Source of the DNA: Bradyrhizobium oropedii
GTDB lineage: Bacteria; Pseudomonadota; Alphaproteobacteria; Rhizobiales; Xanthobacteraceae
Assembly (NCBI RefSeq): GCF_020889685.1
Contig: NZ_JACMYO010000005.1
Coordinates: 37,631-101,630, forward strand
Reading direction: 5' to 3'
DNA: 64,000 nt
A model generated the notes under the pieces. That model did no database searches and was not told where the DNA came from. It saw only the letters and a program-made list of their open reading frames with translations. This document shows, piece by piece, positions 26,594 to 37,049 of this stretch (positions are counted from its first letter, which is position 1; every line of letters begins with the position of its first letter). The translations under genes were made by a program, and so were the position numbers.

Positions 26594-28098
26594 ACGTCGT
26601 TGTCCTGAATGAGGTCCGCAAGGGATTCTATCTCGATTCAGTCGCGCTGATGCGGCTGTCGCGCGAGGTCGCCGGGTCGCCCGGCGTGATCGAGGCGGCG
26701 TTGATGATGGGTACTCCGTCGAACGCTGCGATCATGCGCAATGCGGGGCTGCTCGAGGAGGGCACTGCCGTGAAGGGCAATGACCTCGTGATCGCGGTCA
26801 AGGCCGAGTCCGAGACCGCTGCCCGCGAAGCCCTCGACAATGCGATCAAGTCGCTCGACAAGCCGAAGAGCCAGGGCGAGGCACAGTCGGCCTGGCGGCC
26901 GCACTCGATCGCCGCCGCTGTGAAGAACAGGCCGGAGATCAATCTCGCGCTGATTTCCGTGCCCGGCGAGTTCGCCGCCGCGGAGGCCCGCAAGGCGCTC
27001 AATCGCGGCCTGCATGTCCTGATGTTCAGCGACAACGTGTCGCTCGAGGACGAATTGTCACTCAAGCAGCAGGCGCGGGCGGCCGGCCTCCTGATGATGG
27101 GACCGGATTGCGGAACCGCCGTGATCGGCGGCGCGCCGCTGGCGTTTGCCAACAAGCTGACGCGTGGTCGGATCGGCATCGTCGGCGCGTCGGGTACGGG
27201 AACGCAAGAGGTCTCGTGCCTGATCTCGGAAGCCGGCGCGGGAATCTCCCATGCCATTGGCGTTGGCGGGCGCGATCTGAAGAAGGACATCGGCGGCATC
27301 ACCACGCTGATGGCGATCGATGCGTTCGATTCCGATCCGGAAACCGACCACGTGGTGCTGATCTCGAAACCGCCGCATCCTGATGTCGCCAAATCCGTCC
27401 TTCAGCGGATCGGCAAAAGCAAGAAGTCGTTCACCGTCTGCTTCATCGGCGCCTCGGAGGTCGAGCTGCCGCCGAACGCCCGCTTCTCGCCGACGCTGAA
27501 AGGCGCCGCGGAGCTCGCACTGGGACACCAGAAGATCGGAGCGGGCTTCGACGCCAACGCAGTTGCGTCAAGGATTCCGCGGAACGGTCGTGGCGGGATC
27601 GAGGGCTTGTTCGCCGGCGGCACGTTGTGCGCCGAAGCGCAGGTGATCCTCGCTGCCGCAGGCCGCAAGGTGGCGTCGAATGCGGCCATCCCCGGCGTGC
27701 TCAAGCTCGGCGTCGAGCCGAATGACGGACGCGATCGGCTGATCGACCTCGGCGACGACGAATATACCCGTGGCCGGCCGCACCCGATGATCGACCCGTC
27801 AGTGCGCGACGAAGCGTTGCGTGCTGCACTCAGGAACCGCGACCTTTCGGTGGTCCTGCTTGATCTTGTGCTCGGCTATGGCGCGCATGCCGATCCCGCC
27901 GAGCATCTGACCAAGATCGTCACGGATCGTGGGCGAGATGCACCGGCATTGATCGCGTCCGTCGTTGGCACGGAGCAGGATCCGCAAGGACGCTCCGCGC
28001 AGGTCAGGAAACTGGAGCAGGCCGGAATCCTCGTTGCGCCGTCGAACGCGCAGGCGTGCGAGCTTGCGGTCGCCATCGTCCAGAATGCCGGGAGGTAA
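26590..28098 (+). CDS. FdrA-family protein, AllF-like, copy 1
   Basis: About 502 residues. FdrA proteins resemble succinyl-CoA synthetase subunits: a Rossmann-type domain with VGASGTGTQEVSCLI, a MMGPDCGTAVIGG block, and a C-terminal half with GLFAGGTLCAEAQ and RGRPHPMIDPS. In E. coli FdrA (AllF) is the subunit of oxamate carbamoyltransferase partnered with YlbE and YlbF. The start overlaps the DUF1116 stop (ATGA at 26590), implying stoichiometric translation. The next gene is a carbamate kinase, which supports carbamoyl phosphate as the product. Confidence 0.9.
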   Translation: MNVVVLNEVRKGFYLDSVALMRLSREVAGSPGVIEAALMMGTPSNAAIMRNAGLLEEGTAVKGNDLVIAVKAESETAAREALDNAIKSLDKPKSQGEAQSAWRPHSIAAAVKNRPEINLALISVPGEFAAAEARKALNRGLHVLMFSDNVSLEDELSLKQQARAAGLLMMGPDCGTAVIGGAPLAFANKLTRGRIGIVGASGTGTQEVSCLISEAGAGISHAIGVGGRDLKKDIGGITTLMAIDAFDSDPETDHVVLISKPPHPDVAKSVLQRIGKSKKSFTVCFIGASEVELPPNARFSPTLKGAAELALGHQKIGAGFDANAVASRIPRNGRGGIEGLFAGGTLCAEAQVILAAAGRKVASNAAIPGVLKLGVEPNDGRDRLIDLGDDEYTRGRPHPMIDPSVRDEALRAALRNRDLSVVLLDLVLGYGAHADPAEHLTKIVTDRGRDAPALIASVVGTEQDPQGRSAQVRKLEQAGILVAPSNAQACELAVAIVQNAGR

Positions 28099-28102
28099 GG
28101 AA

Positions 28103-29062
28103 ATGCGTACGCTCAATGACGTGCCGCGTCGCCTGGTGGTTGCGATCGGCGGCAATGCGGTTCACCCCGAAGACATCAGGGGCACGTCCCAGGAGCAGAA
28201 GTCCGTTGCGCAGATCACCGCGGAGGCGCTGCTGCCGCTTGCGCAGCTCGACAATGAGCTGGTCATCACGCACGGCAACGGCCCCGTCGTCGGCAAGATC
28301 ATGATGCGCCAGATGCTGACGATGAACCGAATTCCGCCGATGGACATGGACATCTGCGTCGCGCACAGCCAGGGCGGCATCGGCTATCTCCTGATGCAGG
28401 CGATCGAGAATGCCCTGCGCGAACAGGGCAACCAGCGACATGTGGCAAGCCTGCTGACCCAGGTCGAGGTCGACAAGGACGATCCCGCGTTCAAAAATCC
28501 GACGAAGTTCGTCGGGCCGTTCTTTTCGGAAGACGAGGCCAGGAAGATCAGCGACGAGCTCAATTGGGCGATGCGCGAGGATTCGGGGCGCGGCTGGCGT
28601 CATGTCGTGCCGTCGCCGAAGCCCAAGCATGTCTGCGACATCTCGCTGGTCGACGCATTGGTCAAGCGGGGGACGATCGTCATCGCGGGAGGCGGCGGCG
28701 GCGTTCCCGTGGTTCGTGACGCAAAGGGCGTCCGCACCGGCGTGCCGGCAGTCATCGACAAGGACCTGACGTCCGCTCACATCGCGAATGTGCTTGGTAT
28801 CGAAGAGTTGCTGATCCTGACGGCAGTGCCGCGTGTCGCCGTGAACTTCGGCAAGCCGAACAAGAGGGAACTCGATCAGGTCAGCCTCGAGGAGATCAAG
28901 GCCTACCATCGCGAAGGCCATTTTCCTCCGGGAAGCATGGGCCCCAAGGTCGATGCGGCCATCCGGTTTCTCGAGGGCGGTGGAAAGCGCGCGATCATCA
29001 GTCACCTCGATTGTGCGATGGCGGCGCTGCGCGGCGAGACCGGCACGCACGTCATTCAATAG
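28103..29062 (+). CDS. Carbamate kinase
   Basis: Cytoplasmic kinase of 319 residues converting carbamoyl phosphate and ADP to ATP, CO2 and ammonia in the catabolic direction. Family blocks are VVAIGGNAVHPED, ITHGNGPVVGKIMMRQ, CVAHSQGGIGYLLMQ, VIAGGGGGVPVV and the nucleotide loop AVIDKDLTSAHIANVLG. GGAGGTAAGG precedes the ATG at 28103. It lies four bases after the FdrA gene, paralleling the E. coli cluster in which YbcF (AllK) follows fdrA-ylbE-ylbF. It is not next to arginine deiminase genes, so the carbamoyl phosphate most likely comes from the FdrA/DUF1116 enzyme. Confidence 0.94.
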   Translation: MRTLNDVPRRLVVAIGGNAVHPEDIRGTSQEQKSVAQITAEALLPLAQLDNELVITHGNGPVVGKIMMRQMLTMNRIPPMDMDICVAHSQGGIGYLLMQAIENALREQGNQRHVASLLTQVEVDKDDPAFKNPTKFVGPFFSEDEARKISDELNWAMREDSGRGWRHVVPSPKPKHVCDISLVDALVKRGTIVIAGGGGGVPVVRDAKGVRTGVPAVIDKDLTSAHIANVLGIEELLILTAVPRVAVNFGKPNKRELDQVSLEEIKAYHREGHFPPGSMGPKVDAAIRFLEGGGKRAIISHLDCAMAALRGETGTHVIQ

Positions 29063-29070
29063 CTACCGGG

Positions 29071-29105
29071 ATTGGCGCATCGGCGGGCGAGCAGCCCGCG
29101 CCAAT
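29071..29105 (+). promoter_or_regulatory. Hairpin just after the carbamate kinase gene
   Basis: Outer arms ATTGGCGC / GCGCCAAT, with an overlapping inner GCGGGC / GCCCGC hairpin. No T-run follows. It starts eight bases after the carbamate kinase stop and may be a processing or Rho-associated end. Confidence 0.4.
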
Positions 29106-29179
29106 CTGGATTTGGGTGTCGAGCAAGATGGCGGTCCGCACCTGACGACCGCAATTGCGCAGGCGCTCTCGGAGTTGAA

Positions 29180-29209
29180 GCAGATGAGACGCCTCGGCGT
29201 CTCATCTGC
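29180..29209 (+). promoter_or_regulatory. Long perfect hairpin before the second FdrA gene
   Basis: Fourteen-base arms GCAGATGAGACGCC / GGCGTCTCATCTGC with a two-base centre, 83 bases before the fdrA-2 start and without a T-run. It could separate expression of the two FdrA modules. The 230-base gap 29063-29292 holds no gene I can support. Confidence 0.4.
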
Positions 29210-29292
29210 TCAGGCGATCGAGCTGGCCGCTGGCTGAAGCTCAAGCACAAGACAAACAAGCAGCCTGCGGGATTCAAGGGAACGACAAGGCA

Positions 29293-30891
29293 ATGGCCAT
29301 CCAATCCAGCATAAGGGCGAACCTGTACAAGGATTCCGTGTCGTTGATGCGGATCTCGCAGGTCACGGTCGCGCGGACCGGCGTGCAGCGGGTCACGCTG
29401 CTGATGGGAACCCGCAGCAACAAGGAATTCCTGCAGCAGGCCGGGCTGATGAACCCCGCGCTCGAGGGCGCCAAACCGGGCGATATCATGATCGTCGTGA
29501 CGGACGACGCACCCGAAAAGCTCGCCGCCGCAGAGCGGGAGATTCACTCCCTGATCGTGGGCGAAGAGCCGAAGGGTGGGGCGGGCGAACCTGCGGCGGA
29601 AGCGCCGCCGCGATCGATCTCCGGCGGCGTCGCGATTGCCGATCATGCCGACCTCGCATTGATCTCGGTGCCGGGCCCCTATGCCGCCGCGGAAGCCTTG
29701 AAGGCGCTGCGCCAGGGCCTGAACGTGTTGCTGTTCAGCGACAACGTGCCGATCGAGCAGGAGCAGGCCATCAAGCGCGTTGCGGCCCAGAAGGGCTTGC
29801 TCGTGATGGGGCCGGATTGCGGCACGGCGATCATCAACGGCGTGCCGCTCGGATTTGCCAACGTCGTTCGGCGGGGCGTCATTGGGCTGGTTGGCGCGTC
29901 GGGCACGGGCCTGCAGGAAGTGATGTGCCAGGTCCATCGCCATGGGCAGGGCATATCGCACGCGATCGGCACCGGCAGCCACGACGTCTCGAGCGAAGTC
30001 GGCGGCATCACCATGCTGCAGGGCCTTGAGTTGCTGGCGGCCGACCCGCAGACAAAGGTTGTCGCTATCGTCTCCAAGCCTCCCGCACGCGACGTGCAGA
30101 AGCGGGTGATCGAGCGCGCGAGCGCGATCGGCAAGCCGGTCGTGATCTGCTTTCTCGGCGGCGAGCCTGCGGCATCCGCCGGCAATGTCCACCGCGCCTC
30201 GTCGCTCGGGGAGACGGCGCGGCAAGCCGTTGCGCTTGCGGGCGCGCGCCTGGCCGTGAGTGACGATCAGGCCATCGAACGGTTGGCAACGCGGATTTGT
30301 GCGGCGCTGGCGCCGTCGCAGCGCTACCTGCGCGGTCTCTACTCCGGCGGCACGTTCTGCTCGGAAGCCCAAACCATTTGGCGGGCCGCGGGCATTCGTG
30401 CCCGGTCGAACACGCCGCTCGCCGCCGCAGACCGTCTCGCCGACGTGGAGGAGAGCCGCGGACACACGGTGATCGATTTGGGCAGTGACGAATTCACGGT
30501 GGGGCGTCCGCATCCGATGATCGACTACGGCGTGCGGATCGAGCTGCTGCTGAAGGAGGCGGACGATCCGACCGTTGCCTGCATCGTTCTGGACGTCGTG
30601 CTAGGCCACGGCAGTCACCCGAATCCCGCAGAGATTCTGGCTCCGGCCATCCGCCGGGCGAAGGCCGCCGCGCGGGCGCAAGGGCGGGAGCTCCCTGTTA
30701 TCTGCTTCGTCTGCGGCACGGATTCAGATCCGCAGCCGGTCGGAACCCAGAAAGCCATGCTGGCGGACGCCGGCGCGGAGATTGTCGGCAGCAGCACCGG
30801 CGCGGCCCTTGCCGCCCAAGCCATCGCGAGCCGCATGGCGGCCGATGACAGCGGCACAGGGCGTCGTGCGATGCAAGGAGGAGAACGATGA
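29293..30891 (+). CDS. FdrA-family protein, AllF-like, copy 2
   Basis: A 532-residue paralogue of the protein at 26590. It shares MGPDCGTAIINGVPLGFAN, VGASGTGLQEVMCQ, GISHAIGTGSHD, GLYSGGTFCSEAQ and GRPHPMIDYGVR. A proline/alanine-rich insert near residues 93-105 (GGAGEPAAEAPPRS) replaces the region between the first two domains of copy 1. The sequences are clearly diverged rather than recently duplicated, so a different carbamoyl donor or acceptor is likely. Its stop overlaps the ATG of DUF1116 copy 2 (ATGATG at 30888), again a coupled pair. Confidence 0.88.
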   Translation: MAIQSSIRANLYKDSVSLMRISQVTVARTGVQRVTLLMGTRSNKEFLQQAGLMNPALEGAKPGDIMIVVTDDAPEKLAAAEREIHSLIVGEEPKGGAGEPAAEAPPRSISGGVAIADHADLALISVPGPYAAAEALKALRQGLNVLLFSDNVPIEQEQAIKRVAAQKGLLVMGPDCGTAIINGVPLGFANVVRRGVIGLVGASGTGLQEVMCQVHRHGQGISHAIGTGSHDVSSEVGGITMLQGLELLAADPQTKVVAIVSKPPARDVQKRVIERASAIGKPVVICFLGGEPAASAGNVHRASSLGETARQAVALAGARLAVSDDQAIERLATRICAALAPSQRYLRGLYSGGTFCSEAQTIWRAAGIRARSNTPLAAADRLADVEESRGHTVIDLGSDEFTVGRPHPMIDYGVRIELLLKEADDPTVACIVLDVVLGHGSHPNPAEILAPAIRRAKAAARAQGRELPVICFVCGTDSDPQPVGTQKAMLADAGAEIVGSSTGAALAAQAIASRMAADDSGTGRRAMQGGER

Positions 30892-32336
30892 TGAACGCAG
30901 CTCCCTCCGCACTCCAGGCCAAGACATCCGTCATCAGCCTCGGCGCCGCCGACCTCGATCACGGTGTCGAAAGCAGCGGTGCGCCGCTGGTGCGGCTGCA
31001 GTGGCGGCCGGTCGGCGATGGAAGTCCCGAGATCGCCTGGAGCCTCGCGCAACTGGTTGGCGATGCCGGTGATGCCGATTGCCTGGGATCGCGGATCGAC
31101 CGCGCCAATGCGGAAGTGCTCGAGCGCATCCTGACCGCACAGCCGGTATGGGTCGACGTCGCGGCGCACGCATCCGAGATCTGGCCGGACATGGGCCGGA
31201 CGCTGCTCCATGCCGGCCCGCCGATCGCCTGGAGCGACATGTGCGGCCCGATGAAGGGGGCGGTGGTCGGCGCAATCCTCTACGAGAAATGGGCCACGAC
31301 CCCCGACGAGGCCGAGCAACTCGCCGCGTCAGGCGGCATCCGCTTCGCGCCGTGCCATGAATTCGGCGCGGTCGGGCCGATGACCGGGATCGTTTCGCCC
31401 TCGATGCCGCTATTCGTGGTGGAGAACAAGACCACGGGCAATCGCGCCTATGCGCCGATGATGGAATCCGGCGGTGCCAAGACACTGCGTTTCGGCGCCT
31501 TCGCCCCTGAAGTGATCGAAGGCCTCAAGCTCATCGAGAATGTGCTGGCGCCGTGCCTGAAGGCCGCCGTCGCCGGCATCGATGGCGGGGTGCCGTTGAA
31601 GCCGCTGATGTCGCAGTCGCTGCACATGGGCGACGACGTCCACAATCGCAACACGGCCGCGACCCTGCTGCTGTATCGCGCCGTCACGGAAGCGCTGCTC
31701 AAGTCCTCGATCTCGCGCGATGTCGTTCACGAGACGCTGCGGACGATCGGGGCGGACGACATGTTCTTCCTGAGCCTGTCGATGGCGGCGTGCAAGGCAA
31801 CCATGGATGCCGCGCACGGCGTGCCGTTCAGCAGCATCGTTACGGCGATGGCGCGCAACGGCGTGAATGTCGGCATCAGGGTCAGCGGACTGGACGGGCA
31901 ATGGTTCGTCGGCCCGGCCGACATCCCTGTCGGCCTGTTCCTGCCCGGCTTCAGCGAGGCGGATGCCAATCCCGATATCGGCGACAGCGCGATCACCGAG
32001 ACCGCTGGGCTCGGCGCGTTTGCGATGGCGGCGGCTCCCGCGATGGTCCAGTTCGTCGGCGGCACGCCGCAGGACGCGCTGCGCTATTCGCGCGAGATGG
32101 CGCACGTCACCGTCGGCCGCAATCCCGGCTTCACTCTGCCGATGCTCGACTTCATCGGAGCTCCGGTCGGCATCGATATCCGCAAGGTCGTCGACGAGAG
32201 CATGCGGCCGGTCATCAACACCGCAACGGCGCACAAGGAGCCGGGCAAGGGGATCATCGGCGCCGGCGTCGTGCAAGCGCCGATGAAGTGCTTCGTCGAC
32301 GCCGTCGGAGCGTTGGCGACGATGGCCGCGAGATGA
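30888..32336 (+). CDS. DUF1116 protein, AllG-like, copy 2, with fused N-terminal domain
   Basis: A 482-residue paralogue of the gene at 25343. Residues 75-480 are the DUF1116 body (LLHAGPPIAWSDMCGPMKGA, EFGAVGPMTGIVSPSMP, RNGVNVGIRVSGLDGQWF, NPDIGDSAITETAGLG). Residues 12-60 match the free-standing 62-residue protein encoded at 25144, so here that domain is fused. The gene ends the second FdrA/DUF1116 module and is followed after 110 bases by a BMP-type importer. No second carbamate kinase is present, so both modules probably share the one at 28103. Confidence 0.87.
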   Translation: MMNAAPSALQAKTSVISLGAADLDHGVESSGAPLVRLQWRPVGDGSPEIAWSLAQLVGDAGDADCLGSRIDRANAEVLERILTAQPVWVDVAAHASEIWPDMGRTLLHAGPPIAWSDMCGPMKGAVVGAILYEKWATTPDEAEQLAASGGIRFAPCHEFGAVGPMTGIVSPSMPLFVVENKTTGNRAYAPMMESGGAKTLRFGAFAPEVIEGLKLIENVLAPCLKAAVAGIDGGVPLKPLMSQSLHMGDDVHNRNTAATLLLYRAVTEALLKSSISRDVVHETLRTIGADDMFFLSLSMAACKATMDAAHGVPFSSIVTAMARNGVNVGIRVSGLDGQWFVGPADIPVGLFLPGFSEADANPDIGDSAITETAGLGAFAMAAAPAMVQFVGGTPQDALRYSREMAHVTVGRNPGFTLPMLDFIGAPVGIDIRKVVDESMRPVINTATAHKEPGKGIIGAGVVQAPMKCFVDAVGALATMAAR

Positions 32337-32395
32337 GGTTGCTTCGATTCTGAAGACGACAGCACGGCCGATGGCCGCGCCGTAGATAACAAAAA

Positions 32396-32419
32396 TGCCG
32401 CAATAAAAAGAATGCGGCA
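32396..32419. promoter_or_regulatory. Inverted repeat before the BMP transporter
   Basis: Arms TGCCGCA / TGCGGCA with a ten-base A-rich loop, 27 bases before the substrate-binding protein start and just ahead of its GGAGGA ribosome-binding site. It may be an operator or a leader hairpin. Confidence 0.35.
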
Positions 32420-32446
32420 ACAGCGGGAACGAACAGGAGGAAACAC

Positions 32447-33436
32447 ATGAACGGTACCCGTCGTGCATTTCTGCAAACAGGCCTGCTCTCGGCGGCCTTT
32501 ATCGGTTCATCAGGCCGGCTCGCCTTCGCCGACGACGCTGCGAAGCCGCTCCGCATCGGCATTCTCATTCCGGGGTCGAGGGCCGACCATGGCTGGATGG
32601 AGTCGGCCTATAACGGCATGAAGGCGGCCGAGCAACGTCACGGCAAGAATGTCGTGATCACGTCGATCGAGAACGTCAAGTTCGCGGACATGGAGCAGGC
32701 GCTCGTCACGCTCGCGACCAAGAACGACATGGTGATCGGCGCCGCGGGGCAGACGCAGGCCTCGGTGCTCAAGGTCGCCAAGCGGTTCCCGAAGGTGAAG
32801 TTCTCGATCGTCGGCCCGACCGGACAGCCGACCGACAACGTCGCGCAATACGACGTACTGCAGGCCCAGATCGGCTTCATTGCCGGCGCGGTCGCCGCGA
32901 TGATGTCGAAGAACGGCGCGGTGAGCTACGTCGGCGGGCTTGAAATTCCCGCCATCGTCAACACCGGAACGGAATTCGCGAACGGCGCCAAGCACCTCAA
33001 GCCGGATACCAAATGCTTCGTGACCTACACCGGCGACTTTGACGACGTCGCCAAGGCGAAGGAAGCAACCCTTGCCTCGATCGCGCAAGGGGCTGACGTC
33101 CACTACAACATCCTCAATCTCGGTGTGCGCGGAATGGAGCAGGCGGCGCGCGAGAAGGGCACCAGGATGATCGGGAGCTATACCAATTACTGCTCCGACA
33201 ACAACCCGCTCTACATCGCCTACACGGTCAGCGGCATCGGGTTCATGGTCGAATACGCCATCGACCAGGCCGTCGCCGGAACGTGGCACCCGGAATACAA
33301 GCAGTTCGGCCTCGCCATGGGGCCACGCTCGGCCGACATCGAGATCTGCGGCGGGGCGACGCCCGAGATCCAGGCAAAGATCAAGGAGCTCAAGGAAGAC
33401 CTGCTGTCGAACAAGATCAAAGTCAAGGTGGGCTGA
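32447..33436 (+). CDS. BMP-family ABC substrate-binding protein
   Basis: Periplasmic lipoprotein-like binding protein family (Bmp/PnrA/Med), 329 residues. Members mostly bind nucleosides or purine-related compounds. A twin-arginine-type signal TRRAFLQTGLLSAAFIG is followed by cleavage near AFA-DD at about residue 28. The mature protein opens PLRIGILIPGSRADHGWMESAYNG, the family's ligand-pocket strand. It is first in a complete importer operon (binding protein, double ATPase, two permeases). The ureide genes on both sides favour a purine-derived or pyrimidine-derived ligand; this is inference. Confidence 0.92.
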   Translation: MNGTRRAFLQTGLLSAAFIGSSGRLAFADDAAKPLRIGILIPGSRADHGWMESAYNGMKAAEQRHGKNVVITSIENVKFADMEQALVTLATKNDMVIGAAGQTQASVLKVAKRFPKVKFSIVGPTGQPTDNVAQYDVLQAQIGFIAGAVAAMMSKNGAVSYVGGLEIPAIVNTGTEFANGAKHLKPDTKCFVTYTGDFDDVAKAKEATLASIAQGADVHYNILNLGVRGMEQAAREKGTRMIGSYTNYCSDNNPLYIAYTVSGIGFMVEYAIDQAVAGTWHPEYKQFGLAMGPRSADIEICGGATPEIQAKIKELKEDLLSNKIKVKVG

Positions 33437-33438
33437 CC

Positions 33439-34984
<1,546 letters not shown>

Positions 34985-34992
<8 letters not shown>

Positions 34993-36085
34993 GTTAGCCA
35001 TGGTCATGAAAAATCCGAAGCTTGCGCAGGGCACGCGGCGCAAGCTCGTGCCGCTGCAGGTTCTGGTTCCCGTAGTGTCGACCGTCATCGCGCTCGGGAT
35101 CGGCCTGCTCATTATCGCTGCCACCGGTGCGTCCGTCGTCGAGGCGATCGAAGCCTTCTGGGACGGCATGGCGGGAAGCGATTTCAACATCGGTGCTTCG
35201 ATCAATCGCGCCATCAGCCTCGCGCTGGTCGGTCTCGGCTTCATCTTCGCCAGCCGTGCCAACCTGACCAATGTGGGAGGCGAAGGGCAGATCGCGATGG
35301 GCGGCATGTTCGCAACCGCGGCGGCTCTCCATGGCGCCGGTGGTCTGCCGCTGGGACTGGCGTTCATCGTGCCGCTTGCCGTGGGAACCGTCGCCGGTGC
35401 CGTCTGGGGCGGCCTGGCGGGCTTCCTCAAGGCGGCGCGCGGCACCAACGAGGTCATCAGCACATTGCTGTTGAGCTTCATCGCGCTGCCGCTGGTGTAC
35501 TGGTCGGTCGAGTCCTTTCACCTGCTGCGGAAGCCGATCAGCGACGTGTCGTCGCTGCCGGAATCGGCGGAGATTCCTGACACAACCAAGCTGCCGCTGC
35601 TATTCCCGGACAATGGATCTCCGCTCCACATCGGTTTGCTGATAGCAGCGATCGCGGTCGTCGTGGTGTGGCTGGTGCTCAAGCACTCTACGCTCGGCCT
35701 GCGGCTGCGCGCCGTCGGCCTGAATGCGACGGCTTCCCGCCGTGCCGGCATGCGGACGAGCTTCTACGTGATCCTGGCGATGACGGTGTCCGGCGGCCTG
35801 GGCGGTCTCGGTGGCGCGATCATGATCCTCGGACAGCAATTCTATCTGACGAGCGATTTCTCGTCCGGTTACGGATTTGACGGTCTGGTGGTCGGCCTGC
35901 TGTCGCGCGGCTCGGCCGTCGGCGTCGTGATCGGGGCGTTGCTGTTCGGATTCCTGCGCTCGGGATCGATCAACATGGAAATCTCCGCCCACGTCCCGTC
36001 CGCCGTCGTCCTGATCTGCCAGGGCCTGATCGTCATCGTCATTGCCGGCTCCGCGATCCTCACCAACCGAAAGGTGACCCGATGA
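34985..36085 (+). CDS. ABC permease 1 of the BMP-type importer
   Basis: Inner-membrane protein of 366 residues with about nine hydrophobic segments. It contains the family block NLTNVGGEGQIAMGGMFATAA and, later, ATASRRAGMRTSFYVILAM, corresponding to YufP/NupB-type permeases. It overlaps the ATPase upstream and the second permease downstream by short ATG/stop overlaps, so all are co-translated. Confidence 0.92.
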
Positions 36086-37005
36086 TTGACGAACAAATGG
36101 CTGTGTTCATCGGTTCCGGACTCCGGCTAGCGGTTCCGATCATTTTCGCCGCAACCGGCGAGATGCTGAGCGAGCGCGCCGGCGTGCTCAACCTCAGCCT
36201 CGACGGCATGATGTTGATGTCGGCTTTCACGGCGGCGCTGGCATCGTGGGCGACCGGCTCGCCGCTCATTGGCGTCGCGGCCGGCGTATTGGTCGCGACG
36301 GCGGTTGCTGGGGCGCAGGCCGTGTTGAGCGTGACATTGCGCGCCAATCAATTGGTGGTGGGGATCGGGTTCAACATCCTGGCGCTGGGATCAACAACGT
36401 TTCTCTACCGTGAGATCTTCGGGCCGCTGTCGCGCGATCCGATTCCCGGCTTCGCGCAGCTCAATCTGCCGTGGCTCGCTCATATCCCGGTAATCGGGCC
36501 GGCGTTGGCGAACCAGACCGGCCTTGCCTATGTCAGCATCCTGATGGTCGTCGTGACGTGGCTGATCCTGAAGTACACGTCGTTCGGGCTGGCGGTGCGG
36601 GCGGTCGGCGAGGATCCTCGCGCCGCGGACAAGGCGGGCATCAGCGTCGCCAGGACGCGCTATCTCGGCGTGCTCTACGCCGGCATCCTGGCCGGGCTCG
36701 GCGGCGCCTTCATGTCGGTTGCGGACAGCAATACGTTCACCGAGAACATGACCAAGGGAGCAGGCTATCTCGCGATCACGGCCGTGATCTTCGGCGGCTG
36801 GAATCCCTGGTACACGCTGGCGGCGTGCCTGCTGTTCGGCTTCGCGACCGCGCTGCAATTCCTGGCGCCGGCGTTGCAGCTCGATGTGCCGGTCGCGCTT
36901 CTGTTGCTGCTGCCATACCTGCTGGCGCTGGTCGCCATCGCGGGCTTCGTCGGAAAGAGCCGGCAGCCCTCAGCCCTGACCATTCCGTTCGAACGCGGCG
37001 GCTGA
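36082..37005 (+). CDS. ABC permease 2 of the BMP-type importer
   Basis: Inner-membrane permease of 307 residues (YufQ/NupC-type). The start ATGA overlaps permease 1. Family blocks are MLSERAGVLNLSLDGMMLMSA and VGEDPRAADKAGISVARTRYL. About eight transmembrane segments are visible. It completes the importer. The following cysteine hydrolase begins 44 bases later and is probably in the same transcript. Confidence 0.92.
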   Translation: MIDEQMAVFIGSGLRLAVPIIFAATGEMLSERAGVLNLSLDGMMLMSAFTAALASWATGSPLIGVAAGVLVATAVAGAQAVLSVTLRANQLVVGIGFNILALGSTTFLYREIFGPLSRDPIPGFAQLNLPWLAHIPVIGPALANQTGLAYVSILMVVVTWLILKYTSFGLAVRAVGEDPRAADKAGISVARTRYLGVLYAGILAGLGGAFMSVADSNTFTENMTKGAGYLAITAVIFGGWNPWYTLAACLLFGFATALQFLAPALQLDVPVALLLLLPYLLALVAIAGFVGKSRQPSALTIPFERGG

Positions 37006-37049
37006 TCGCAACCGACTTCAAGAAAACATATGCAAGGGAGGAAAGTCCG

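Noticed and set aside
28953..29237. Open frame spanning the end of carbamate kinase and the following gap
   Set aside because: The first half is an out-of-frame reading of carbamate kinase. The tail reads like a protein, but no start or ribosome-binding site supports a gene, so it is only mentioned as a possible remnant.
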